From positions 71,255,276 through 71,319,275 of the forward strand of contig OZ024890.1 in assembly GCA_964017195.1 (NCBI GenBank): a stretch of 64,000 bases of DNA, in the 5' to 3' direction. Numbering within the stretch: the stretch's first letter is position 1; each line of letters opens with the position of its first letter. A program made the translations under genes and the position numbers. Under the pieces are notes generated by a model. That model ran no database searches and was not told the DNA's origin. It saw only the letters and a program-made list of their open reading frames with translations. Positions 22,682-32,806 of the stretch are shown here, piece by piece. This DNA comes from Siderastrea radians. Taxonomy: Eukaryota > Cnidaria > Anthozoa > Scleractinia > Rhizangiidae.

Positions 22682-25639
22682 TTTTTTGAGGGACCCACCC
22701 CACCCGTTTCAAAACTGAAATTCCCACCTCATCGACAAAATCAAAGACTTTCTACACAATAAACTTTTTTTTCTGATAGCCCCGACGGATTTGCATTATT
22801 ATTGGGCCTTTGCACAGCCTTTTGCAGCCTTGCGCATTTAACAACACCTTTTTTAGCCTCTGGGAATGCCCCAAAATGGGGTCTTTTCCCTAAGGATCGC
22901 ACATATCGCGCTTTCTTTGTGCTTTTGCACAAAAGGAATTTTTTTCGGATAGACCCAAAGGAATTGAATGCATTTTGGACCTTTGTGCATGCAGCTGAGA
23001 ACGCCAATTAGCTTTTTTCTTCTTTTTGGGGCTAATTGAAGCCCTGAAAAAGTGCAGAATGTTTTAGTATCGCCACATACGATCAAAAAGTGCCAAATGG
23101 AATGTTTTTTGGTGCTGCAACGGACTCTGGGGTGCTTTTGTGCTGGGGCCGTTGCACCAAAATCAACACATTTTTGAGGGACCCACCCCACCCCTCTCAA
23201 AACTGAAATTCCCACCTTATCGACAAAATCACAGATTTTCTACACAATAAACTTTTTTTCTGATAGCCCCGAGAGATTTGCATTATTATTGGGCCTTTGC
23301 GCAGCCTTTTGCAGCGTTGTGCATTTTGGATCTTTGTGCATGCAGCTGAGAGCGCCAATTAGCTTTTTTCTGCTTTTGGGGGCTAATTTAAGCCCTGAAA
23401 AAGTGCAGCATGTTTTAGTATCGCCACATACGATAAAAAAGTGCCAAATGGAGTGAGTTTGGTGCTGCAACGGACCCTGGGGTGCTTTTGTGCTGGGGCC
23501 GTTGCACCAAAATGAACACATTTTTGAGGGACCCACCCCACCCCTCTCAAAACTGAAATTCCCACCTTATCGACAAAATCACAGACTTTCTACACAATAA
23601 ACTTTTTTTTCTGATAGCCCCGAGGGATTTGCATTATTATTGGGCCTTTGCGCAGCCTTGTGCAGCCTTGTGCAGCCTTGCGCAGCCTTGCGCATTTAAA
23701 AACACCTTTTTTAGCCTCTGGGAATGCCCCAAATTGGGTTTTTTTCCCTAAGGATCGCACATATCGCACCTTCTTTGTGCTTTTGCACAAAAGGAATTTT
23801 TTTGGGATGGTCCCAAAGGGATTAAATGCATTTTGCACTTTTTTGCATGCAGTTTAGAGCGCCAGTTAAATTTTTTAGCCTCTGGGAATGCCCCAAACTG
23901 GGGTTTTTTTCTCTAAGGATCGCACATATCGCGCTTTCTTTGTGCTTTTGCACAAAAGAAATTGTCTTCAGATGGTCCCAAAGGGATTGAATGAATTTTG
24001 GACCTTTGTGCATGCAGCTGACAGCGCCAATTAGCTTTTTTCTGCTTTTTGAGGCTAATTCAAGCCCTGAAAAAGTGCAGCACTTTTTAGTATCGCCAAA
24101 TTCGATAAAAATAGTGCCAAATGGAATGTTTTTTGATGCCGCAACGGGATCTGGGGTGCTTTTGTGCTGGACCCGTTGCACCAAAATCAGCACTTTTTTG
24201 AGGGACCCACCCGACCCCTCTCAAAACTGAAGTTCCCCCCTTATTGAAAAAATCACAGACTTTCTACACGACAAACTTTTTTTTCTGATAGCCCCGAGGG
24301 ATTTGCATTATTATTGGGCATTTGTGCAGACTTGCACAGCTTTGCGCAGTTAACAACACTTTTTTTAGCCTCTGGGAATGCCCCAAAATGGGGTTTTTTC
24401 CCTAAGGATCGCACATATCGCGCTTTCTTTGTGCTTTTCCACGAAAGGAATTATTTTCGGATGGTCCCAAAGGGATTGAATGCAATTTGGACCTTTCTGC
24501 ATGCAGCTGAGAGCGCCAGTTAGCTTTTTTTATGCTTTTTGGGGCTAATTCAAGCCATGAAAAGGTGCAGCATGTTTTAGTATCGCCAAATTCGATAAAA
24601 ATAGTGCCAAATGGAATGTTTTTTGGTGCTGCAAGGGGATCTGGGGTGCTTTTGTGCTGGGGCCGTTGCACCAAAATCAGCACTTTTTTGAGGGACCCAC
24701 CCCACTCCTCCCAAAACTGAAATTCCCACCTTATCGACAAAATCACAGACTTTCTACACAATAAACTTTTTTTCTGATAGCCCCGAGGGATTTGCATTAT
24801 TATTGGGCCTTTGCGCAGCCTTGCGGAGCCTTGCCCATTTAACAACACCTTTTTTAACCTCTGGGAATGCCCCAAAATGGGGTTTTTTCCCTAAGGATCG
24901 CACATATCGCGCCTTCCTTATGCTTTTGCACAAAAGCATCTTTTTTCGGATGGTCCCAAAGAGATTGAATGCATTTTGGACCTTTTTGCGTGCAGCTGAG
25001 AGCGCCAATTAGCTTTTTTCTGCTTTTTTGGGCCAATTCAAGCTCTAAAAAAGTGCAGCATGTTTTAGTATCGCCAAATTCGATAAAAATAGTGCCAAAT
25101 GGAATGTTTTTTGGTGCTGCAACGGGATCTGGGGTGCTTTTCTGCTGGGGCCTTTGCACCGAAGTCAGCACTTTTTTGAGGGACCCACCCCACCCCTCTC
25201 AAAACTGAAATATCCACCTTATCGACAAAATCGGAGACTTTCTACACAATAAACTTTTTTTTCTGATAGCCCCGAGGGATTTGCATTATTATTGGGCCTT
25301 TGCGCAGCAGTGCGCAGCCTTGCAGATTTAACAACACCTTCTTTAGCCTCTGGGAATGCCCCAAAATGGGGTTTTTTCCCTAAGGATCGCACATCTCGCG
25401 GCTTCTTTGTGGTTTTGCACCAAAGGAAATTTTTTCAGATAGTCCCAAAGGGATTGATTGCATTGTGGACCTTTGTGCATGCAGCTGAGAAACGGCAGTT
25501 AGGTTTTAGCCTCTGGAAATGCCCCAAAACGGGGTTTTTTCCCTAAGGATCGCACATATCGCGCTTTCTTTGTGCTTTTGCACAAAAGGAATTTTTTTGG
25601 ATGGTCCCAAAGGGATTGAATGCATTTTGGACCTTTGTG
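22682..25639 (+). repeat. Segmental duplication, copy 2 (uninterrupted partner of 9,437-12,394)
   Basis: Offset 13,245 from copy 1. This copy continues past 25,639 directly into the sequence that in copy 1 lies beyond the 6-kb island (18,445 onward), so it preserves the pre-insertion structure. Differences from copy 1 include ccacgaaagg for ccacaaaagg near 24,441 and gccaattag for gccagttag near 25,003. Confidence 0.88.
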
Positions 25640-27170
25640 CATGTAGCTGAGAGCGCCAATTAGCTTTTTTCTGCTCTCTGGGGCTAATTGAAGCCCTGAA
25701 AAAGTGCAGCATGTTTTAGTATCGCCAAATTCGATAAAAATACTGCCAAATGGAATGTTTTTTGGTGCCGCAACGGGATGTGGGGTGCTTTTGTGCTGGG
25801 ACCATTGCACCAAAATCAGGACTTTTTTGAGGGACCCACCCCACCCCTCTCAAAACTGAAATTCCCACCTTATCGACAAAATCACAGACTTTCTACACAA
25901 TAAACTTTTTTTTCTGATAGCCCCGAGGGATTTGCATTATTATTGGGCCTTTGCACAGCCTTGCGCAGCCTTGCGCATTTAACACCACCTTTTTTAGACT
26001 CTGGGAAAGCCCCAAACTGGGGTATTTTCCCTAAGGATCGCACATATCGCGCCTTCTTTGTGCTTTTGCACGAAAGAAATTTTTTTCGGATGGTCCCAAA
26101 GGGATTGAATGCATTTTAGACCTTTTTGCGTGCAGCTGAGAGTGCCAGTTAGCTTTTTTAGCCTCTGGGAATGCCCCAAACTGGGGTATTTTCCCTAAGG
26201 ATCGCACATATCGCGCCTTCTTTGTGCTTTTGCACGAAAGAAATTTTTTTCGGATGGTCCCAAAGGGATTGAATGCATTTTGGACCTTTGTGCATGCAGC
26301 TGAGAGCGCCAATTAGCTTTTTTCTGCTTTTTGGGGGTAATTGAAGGCCTGTAAAAATGCAGCATGTTTTAGTATCGCCAAATTCGATAAAAATAGTGCC
26401 AAATGGAATGTTTTTGGTGCTGCAACGGGATCTGAGGTGCTTTTGTGCTGGGGTCGTTGCAACAAAATCAGGACTTTTTTGAGGGACCCACCCCACCCCT
26501 CTCAAAACTGAAATTCCCACCTTATCGACAAAATCACAGACTTTCTACACAATAAACTTTTTTTTCTGATAGCCCCGAGGGATTTGCATTATTATTGGGC
26601 CTTTGCGCAGCCTTGCGCAGCCTTGCGCATTTAACACCACCTTTTTTAGACTCTGGGAAAGCCCCAAACTGGGGTATTTTCCCTAAGGATCGCACATATC
26701 GCGCCTTCTTTGTGCTTTTGCACGAAAGAAATTTTTTTCGGATGGTCCCAAAGGGATTGAATGAATTTTGGACCTTTTTGCGTGCAGCTGAGAGCGCCAG
26801 TTAGCTTTTTTAGCCTCTGGGAATGCCCCAAAATGGGGTTTTTTCCCTAAGGACCGCACATAGCGCGCTTTCTTTGTGCTTTTGCACAAAAGGAATTTTT
26901 TTCGGATGGTCCCAAAGGGATTGAATGCATTTAGGATCTTTGTGCATGCAGCTGAGAGCGCCAATTAGTTTTTTCCTGCTTTTTAAGGCTAATTCAAGCC
27001 CTGAAAAAGTGCAGCATGTTTTAGTATCGGCAAATTCGATAAAAATAGTGCCAAATGGAATGTTTTTTGGTGCTGCAACGGTATCTGGGGGGCTTTTGTG
27101 CTGGGGCCGTTGCACCCAAACCAGCACTTTTTTGAGGGACCCACCCCGCCCCGTTCAAAACTGAAATTCC

Positions 27171-28679
27171 CACCTGATCAACAAAATCGCAGACTTTCTA
27201 CACAAACTTTTTTCTGATAGCCCCGAGGGATTTGCATTATTATTGGGCCAGTGCGCAGCCTTGCGCAACCTTGCGCAGTTAACAACACCTTTTTAAGCCT
27301 CTGGGAATGCCCCAAAATGGGGTTTTTTCCCTAAGGATCGCACATATCGCGCATTCTTTGTGCGTCGCACAAAAGGAAAATTATATTTTTCGGATGGTCC
27401 CAAAGGGATTGAATGCATTTTGGACCTTTGTGCATGCAGCTGAGAGCGCCAGTTAGCTTTTTTAGCCTCTGGGAAAGCCCACAATGGAGTTTTTCCCCTA
27501 AGGATCGCACATATGGCGCATTCTTTGTGTTTTTGCAGAAAGGGAATTTTTTCGGGTGGTCCCGAAGGGATTGAATGCATTTTGGACCTTTGTGCATGCA
27601 GCTGAGAGCGCTAGTTGGCGTTTGTAGCCTCTGAGAAGGCCCCAAAATGGCTTTTTTCCCCTAAGGATCGCACATATCGCGCCTTCCTTGTGCTTTTGCA
27701 CAAAAGCAATTTTTTCGGATGGTTCCAAAGGGATTGAATGCATTTTGGACCTTTTTGCATGCAGCTGAGAGCGCCAATTAGCTTTTTCTGCTTTTAGGGG
27801 CTAATTCAAGCCCTCAAAAAGTGCAGCACTTTTTAGTATCGCCAAATTCGATAAAAATAGTGCCAAATGGAATGTTTTTTGGTGCCGCAACGGGATCTGG
27901 GGTGCTTTTGTGCTGGGGCCGTTGCACCAAAACCAGCACTTTTTTGAGGGACCCACCCCACCCCTTTCAAAACTGAAATTCCCACCTTATCGACAAAATC
28001 GCAGACTTTCTACACAATAAACTTTTTTTTCTGATAGTTCCGAGAGATTTGCATTATTATTGGGCCAGTGGGCAGCCATGCGCAGTTAACTAAACCTTTT
28101 TTAGCCTCTGGTAATGCCCCAAAATGGGCACATATCGCGCCTTCTTTGTGCTTTTGCACAAATGAATTTTTTTCGGATGGTCCCAAAGGGATTGAATGCA
28201 TTTTGGAACTTTGTGCATGCAGCTGAGAGCGCCAGTTAGCTTTTTTAGGTTCTGGGAAGGCCCCAAACTGGGATTTTTGCCTTAAGGATTGCACATATCG
28301 CGCCTTCTTTGTGCTTTTGCACAAAAGGAATTTTTTTCGGATGGTCCCAAAGGGATTGAATGCATTTTGGACCTTTGTGCATGCAGCTGAGAGCGCCAAT
28401 TTGCTTTTTTCTGCTTCTTGTGGCTAATTCAAGCCCTGAAAAAGTGCAGCACTTTTTAGTATCGCCAAATTCGATAAAAATAGTGCCAAATGGAATGTTT
28501 TTTGGTACCGCAACTGGAACTGGGGTTCTTTTGTGCTGGGGCCGTTGCACCAAAATCAGCACTTTTTTGAGGGACCCACCCCAACCCTCTCAAAAGTGAA
28601 ATTTCCTCCTTATCGACAAAATGGCAGACTTTCTACACAATAAACTTTTTTTTCTGATTGCCCCGAGGGATTTGCATTA
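27171..28679 (+). repeat. Higher-order satellite array, R subfamily (left part)
   Basis: From here the B2 tail becomes gggccagtgcgcagcc...cagttaac. B1 modules lie near 27,785 and 28,405. Between 27.3 and 27.75 kb three A monomers run in tandem, one with an irregular hairpin (tttgtgcgtcgcacaaa near 27,357). The block is cut at gcatta|ggg by the Harbinger-like transposon. Confidence 0.9.
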
Positions 28680-28718
28680 GGGACTTTAAGATAGTCGACT
28701 ACGGTTGACTACGACGGT
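28680..28718 (+). repeat. Harbinger left terminal inverted repeat
   Basis: Starts gggactttaagatagtcg and is identical for 39 nt to the complement of 32,766-32,804. It contains two overlapping copies of the word gactacg, and related acggttga words continue inward (near 28,812), possibly sites for the Myb protein. The flanking TA (28,678-28,679) is the putative target duplication. Confidence 0.95.
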
Positions 28719-29193
28719 TGAATGAGTGTCACGCAACGTAGACAACACGTGAGATGTCACCGTCGGGCCTTTGAGACGGTGTGTTTTCCCGCGGTTTCTC
28801 GTCGTGGTGAAGACGGTTGAACACGGTAAGAATTATTGTCAATGAAATCTCTGTTTTTCTTTATTTTCCCTCCGTTTTTTTCACGGAATCAGTATCGCAT
28901 ATGCTGGAGTATGTGTTTTTCCGGACGATGGAGTTAATTTAAAGTGGAAAATTGTATTTTTGTGTGTGGAATGTGATGTGTTTTCATTCATCTTGGTGAA
29001 CATGTTAGCGAACGAAATCTTATGATCAGACGAGAAGAAAGTATAAATACATTTGTAAGCATTAAAAGGTCCCATTGAAGGTAGTTAACCGTAATAACGT
29101 ATTGAGTAATTTGCAGGGGCTGCCGAGCGAGCGAAAAGTGTTTTTTTCTCCCTTTTGTTGATATTTATTTTCTATTGTCTTTAGGTCGTCAAG
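28719..29193 (+). promoter_or_regulatory. 5' leader region of the Harbinger Myb gene
   Basis: Non-coding on the plus strand. A candidate 5'-UTR intron runs from the donor cacg|gtaagaa (28,826) to the acceptor tgtctttag (ends 29,184), ten bases before the Myb start codon. This intron is predicted from splice consensus only. I see no convincing TATA box. Confidence 0.4.
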
Positions 29194-30739
29194 ATGCAAA
29201 CTAGCACAGATATCAGAAACAAGTGAGTACAGCTTTTCTTTTTTAGAGCTTATATAACATGAGAAGTTTTCAGACAAGTGCCTATCAGTTTCAGCGTAGC
29301 TTTTGTGTTATTTAAGTTTTAAATATTTCTAAATGTTAATATTAACAAGATAGCTGTTGTTTTAAGCTTTAATATGCTTAAGTAGTTTGATTAACAGCGC
29401 CTGGAAAGTTTTTCCTCTTCTGGTTTCCATGTTGTTACAGAAATAAGCTTTTGTACAATACGCTTTTATGCTTCACTTTAATGCTCCACTTTTCCTACTT
29501 TAATGCTCGGTCTATCCACAAAAATGTCACTAAAATGCTCGGATAATGCTCATATATAAACAACAGAATCTATAAGAAAATAGTTTTAGTTTTTTATATA
29601 CGGAAAAAATAATCCTCTACATCATTGCTTGTCCTTCAATATTAAGGCGAAGAGGGTGAGAAGTTGACTATCCCTGGGAATTTTTTTAAATTTTGAGTCT
29701 TCATTTCGCTTTGAATAATTATTTTCATTGTTATTTTCTCTGGAAAAATAGCCACTAAAATGTCCAAATGATAGTTAATGCTTTTGCCTCACTAAAATAC
29801 TCGAAACAAAGGCAGCAAAATGTACAAAAGCCTATATATATTGGAATAGATAAATATTCATTCCCTGGCGTGTAAAGTGCTGTAAATTTTAGTTTCAAAT
29901 GTGTTTATGTTTGAGAAGTTCACACATGCACACCCATTTGAAGATACTTGATTTTTTATTAATTATCGTTATCATTATTTTTCAGTGGGACCTTTCGCTG
30001 GTCTGGAGGAAAAGACCTACATCTCCTTAGAGAAGTACGTTATGTTGAGCCTTACCAATTCAAACATGGCACCAAGGAATCTGGCCAAGCCTGGAATGAG
30101 GTGGCTAATGGTGTGAACAAGCATGAAGGATTTAAAGCAATGCCCAGGGACTAGAGAAGTGTCAGAGACAGGTTCAATAAACTGTTAGCCGACTTCAAGG
30201 CAAAAATGAGGAAAGAGGAAGGAGAATCGGGAACAAATCCTGAGCCACTGTCAGAGGCAGAAACTATTTTAGAAGAAATTGAGGAAAAAATTTTGTCAGC
30301 AAAGGCTGACTTGGCTTCAGCTACAGCAAAAGACAGCGAACAGCAGAAAAAGGAAAGAAAGAAGGCTATGGCCGTAAGAGATGCAGCTTTGAATACATGG
30401 GCAAAGTCAAAGTGTGCTGATTCAGACGAAGAAGAGGGTGAGATCAGTGAGAAACCAAGAAAGAGGAAAAGGAGACGTGGAAATGATGGTCTGCAGTATC
30501 TTGAAATCAAATGTCAGGCCGAGGCTGATGTGAAAAAAGAAGAAGTAACCCTTCGCCAGCAAGAATTGGCATTACAACAGAAGCGTCAAGAGCAATTTGA
30601 AGCCCAAATGCTTCAACAGCAGCAGCACCAACAGCAACAAGCTCTGCAACAACAACAGCAATTTAATCTACAGCAGCAGCAGTTTCAACAAACTCAGAAT
30701 TTAATTGTTGCTTTATTGCAAAAAATGTCAAAAGCCTAA
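29194..30739 (+). pseudogene. Harbinger Myb/SANT-like DNA-binding protein gene, one in-frame stop
   Basis: Exon 1 (29,194-29,222, starting ATG CAA ACT) ends at the donor AA|GTGAGT. The 763-bp intron ends at tttttcag (29,985), and exon 2 runs 29,986-30,739. Joining them keeps the frame and gives 260 codons. Residues about 13-80 resemble a Myb/SANT trihelix domain (FRWSGGKD, QAWNEVA with W46, then RSVRDRFNKLL). They are followed by a helical charged region, an acidic patch (157-165), a basic nuclear-localisation-like cluster KPRKRKRRR (166-174) and a Gln-rich tail (202-247). In the family, this partner binds terminal repeats and helps bring the transposase to the nucleus and DNA. The oddity is a TAG at 30,152-30,154 (codon 66) inside the SANT domain; everything after it is intact. 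Translation could restart at M84, but that would lose the DNA-binding domain. Confidence 0.8.
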
Positions 30740-30977
30740 AATATTGACTGTTTGGTGTTTGAGCTAAGCAACCTTTTTGTTATTAAGGACTCCTTTATGG
30801 TTTGAAAAGATTCAGTTTTTTGGGATGTACTTTGTAACTTACATTATTTCAGTTTGTAATGTACCATTTCATACACTCATTTGTTGTGTGGAACTTTTAA
30901 TGCATGCCATTGCTGAACTTATGTTTGGGAGACGTTGAACTTGTATTTTGAATTGAGTTTGACTGTGGGCAGTTCAC

Positions 30978-30983
30978 AATAAA
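30978..30983 (+). promoter_or_regulatory. Polyadenylation signal of the Myb gene
   Basis: AATAAA about 240 bp after the stop codon, followed by GT-rich gttgtctcacttatgattg. It is the first canonical hexamer downstream and fits a transposon-encoded 3' UTR. Predicted only. Confidence 0.55.
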
Positions 30984-31233
30984 GTTGTCTCACTTATGAT
31001 TGCTTTCTATTAATTGTCTTACCCCAAAGCATAATTAATGCATTTAATTTTACAACAAACAGTGATAGTGAAATTAGAATGCAGAAGCAATCTCAATTTT
31101 AACTTCAGTTTCTAAGATGTTTTGTTTATCCTATTTTTTGTTAATTTGTGCTTGACAAATCAGCAACTCTGAAAATATGATATAAGTAAAAACATTTGTA
31201 AGAGGGAAAGTAAAATTTCAATTAAATTATGCA

Positions 31234-31410
31234 GTTCCAGAAAATATCCATACCCACCCCACAGGGGTTATTGGAAATTCTGAGGGGGTGGGGGGTCTCA
31301 AAAGCCAAAATTTTTAAAGCAAAGTATGGGGCTTATCTGGAATTTCCAGAGGAGTGGGGGGATTCAAACCAAAAACCTTCTGTGGGAGGGGTATGGATAT
31401 TTTCTAGAAC
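31234..31410. mobile_element. 177-bp foldback element nested between the Harbinger genes
   Basis: The ends gttccagaaaatatccatac (31,234) and the complement of 31,391-31,410 (gttctagaaaatatccatac) differ at one position; the similarity extends about 30 bp into each end. The interior contains two diverged G-rich direct halves (gagggggtggggggtctc near 31,281 and gaggagtggggggattc near 31,350). It lies in the convergent 3' regions and interrupts neither gene. No clear target duplication is visible. It may be a nested MITE or a regular part of this transposon family. Confidence 0.55.
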
Positions 31411-31503
31411 AACACATTCTGATTCTGAACTAAATTTTTTTTTGTCAAAAAAAATCTTTCCCTAGCTATAACACATCAGCTCAGTTTGTGTACTAATAAA
31501 TTA

Positions 31504-32586
31504 TTAGGCCAGATAGTCTTGAACGGTTGGGGGATCAACTTGAAAGAATGTCGAAGTATTGTTACCATATAGACAGGTTAGAGTGTTTCTTAAAAGTGCA
31601 GCAACTATATAATGCTTTCCAACTGCACTCAATCCTAGCTTTAAGTTGCTCTTAAAATCTAGAAACTTGAAGTCGTTCTAGACATCTCCAAACAGCCATT
31701 CAACCGACACTCTAACAGAACTCATTGCTTCGTTGAATGCTTCCATGTTTGGTGTAAATAATGGGACCTCCCCTATTCGGTAGGGGGCCATTAATTGAGA
31801 ACGAAGGGGGTAGGCGGGGTCTCCATAGAGACATAGAACGTCCCCTCTTGGACTGTAGGCTACTCTTTCAAGGCTAGTTAGCAGGCCAGAATCTTTAAGC
31901 ATTCCTGCATCGTGACGTCGACCCTCCACTGGACCCTAAAGATTTCCTATGAGACCATTGGGCAGTGCCACAGATTGAAACTTAAGTGCGTGTACTCGCT
32001 TGTGCCCATTGTACACTATGCGCTGTCTTTCACCAGGGCGGCAAATAGGGCGAACCGTACCATCGACGAAACCAAAACAATTAGTTAGGGGACTTCCTTG
32101 CCTGGTTATCGCGTTCGCGTATTCTTGAAGTTTAGCCGGGGAGAGAAATGGCTGATTCCACGAGGTTAAACGAAAACCATGTTCAATATAAAACCAGTCA
32201 AGTACAGTGTTCGTGATCATGCACAGCTCTGGAATCGGACGAGCAAAAGTCGAAATTAAATCGAAATATCGACATGAGTAGGCTAATCTTTTAAGCAGTA
32301 GGCAAAGTCCTTCCATTCCGTTACAGACTGTTCCCTGTGGGCACCTGAAGGTTGCTGGAATCCGAAAAGCATTCAACAGAATTGTAAAATCGTCTTTGGC
32401 CACTCTAAAATGTGCTTCACACTCACAAGAATCAAACGAATCCAAACAAAATGGATCAAAATCCCAGTACGGATATGAACGATTAACGGGCTCGTAATAA
32501 TCGTACAGAAACAAAAATTCTCCATCGTCAAGCAAATCATCGGCATAAGCCATTACCAGCGCATTTCTGACATCTTCGAAAGACAT
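31504..32586 (-). pseudogene. Harbinger-type DDE transposase gene with two in-frame stops
   Basis: Read on the minus strand from ATG at 32,586 to TAA at 31,504-31,506, the frame is 360 codons, interrupted only by TAG at 31,936-31,938 (codon 217) and TAG at 31,678-31,680 (codon 303). There are no frameshifts. The order matches the DDE_Tnp_4/HARBI1-like family: an N-terminal helix-turn-helix-like region (about 65-135), then FGFVDGTVRPI with the first Asp (175), GPVEGRRHDAGML, YGDPAYPLRSQL with the second Asp (256), VEWLFGD with the Glu (296), and a C-terminal NLKLGLSAVGKHYIVAALLR segment. All three catalytic residues are present. The frame stays open upstream to 32,754 without an ATG. An imperfect duplication of about 40 bp (taaatgttgtttcagtt twice) lies just upstream of the start at 32,597-32,665. 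In the family this enzyme cuts and rejoins transposon ends in the nucleus. The stops make this copy inactive unless TAG is read through. Confidence 0.85.
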
Positions 32587-32765
32587 CTTCCTCTCTAAAT
32601 GTTGTTTCAGTTTTTCTCTTTTAACTTTTGACTCTTTAAATGTTGTTTCAGTTATGCTCTTGTAACTTTGAACCAACCGTCTTCCGTGAAAACTTAAATG
32701 GCAACAAGCGTCAAATTTTCGCGCCCTTTTACCGCACTCGACCCAGTCTACCAAATACGCATCCG

Positions 32766-32804
32766 ACCGTCGTAGTCAACCGTAGTCGACTATCTTAAAG
32801 TCCC
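32766..32804 (-). repeat. Harbinger right terminal inverted repeat
   Basis: Exact complement of 28,680-28,718, ending cttaaagtccc. The next two bases, TA (32,805-32,806), duplicate the TA before the left end; satellite sequence then resumes with ttattgggccagtgc. Confidence 0.95.
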
Positions 32805-32806
32805 TA

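Larger units (their letters stand above)
18445..27170 (+). repeat. Higher-order satellite array, L subfamily (middle block)
   Basis: Fourteen B1 modules lie between about 18,470 and 26,965. Anchor words (atcg/accg of each monomer) are spaced about 174, 151, 161 and 164 bp through one A-A-B1-B2 unit at 19.0-19.65 kb, giving the 650-654-bp higher-order period. Runs of extra A monomers occur, for example 20.2-20.9 kb with a 164-bp step. All copies share the cctttgcgcagcc...catttaac B2 tail. No gene: open minus-strand frames of 60-130 codons recur because T-rich A monomers have few minus-strand stops. Confidence 0.93.
28680..32804. mobile_element. PIF/Harbinger-like DNA transposon, 4,125 bp
   Basis: The element is bounded by 39-bp perfect terminal inverted repeats and sits inside the B2 word gcattattattgggcc. 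The flanks read gcatTA[element]TAttattggg, so excision of the element with one TA restores the satellite consensus exactly. It carries two convergent genes, the classic Harbinger pair: a Myb/SANT-like protein on the plus strand and a DDE transposase on the minus strand. A small foldback element lies between their 3' ends. Perfect terminal repeats indicate recent insertion, yet both genes contain in-frame TAG codons (one and two), so as read here the copy is non-autonomous. PIF/Harbinger elements usually make 3-bp TWA duplications; a 2-bp TA is what the sequence shows. Confidence 0.92.

Noticed and set aside
30206..30739. Stand-alone Gln-rich host protein starting at M84
   Set aside because: The frame continues upstream through a SANT-like domain to a splice acceptor and joins exon 1 in phase. 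It also lies between the transposon's terminal repeats, so it is the Harbinger Myb gene broken by one stop codon.
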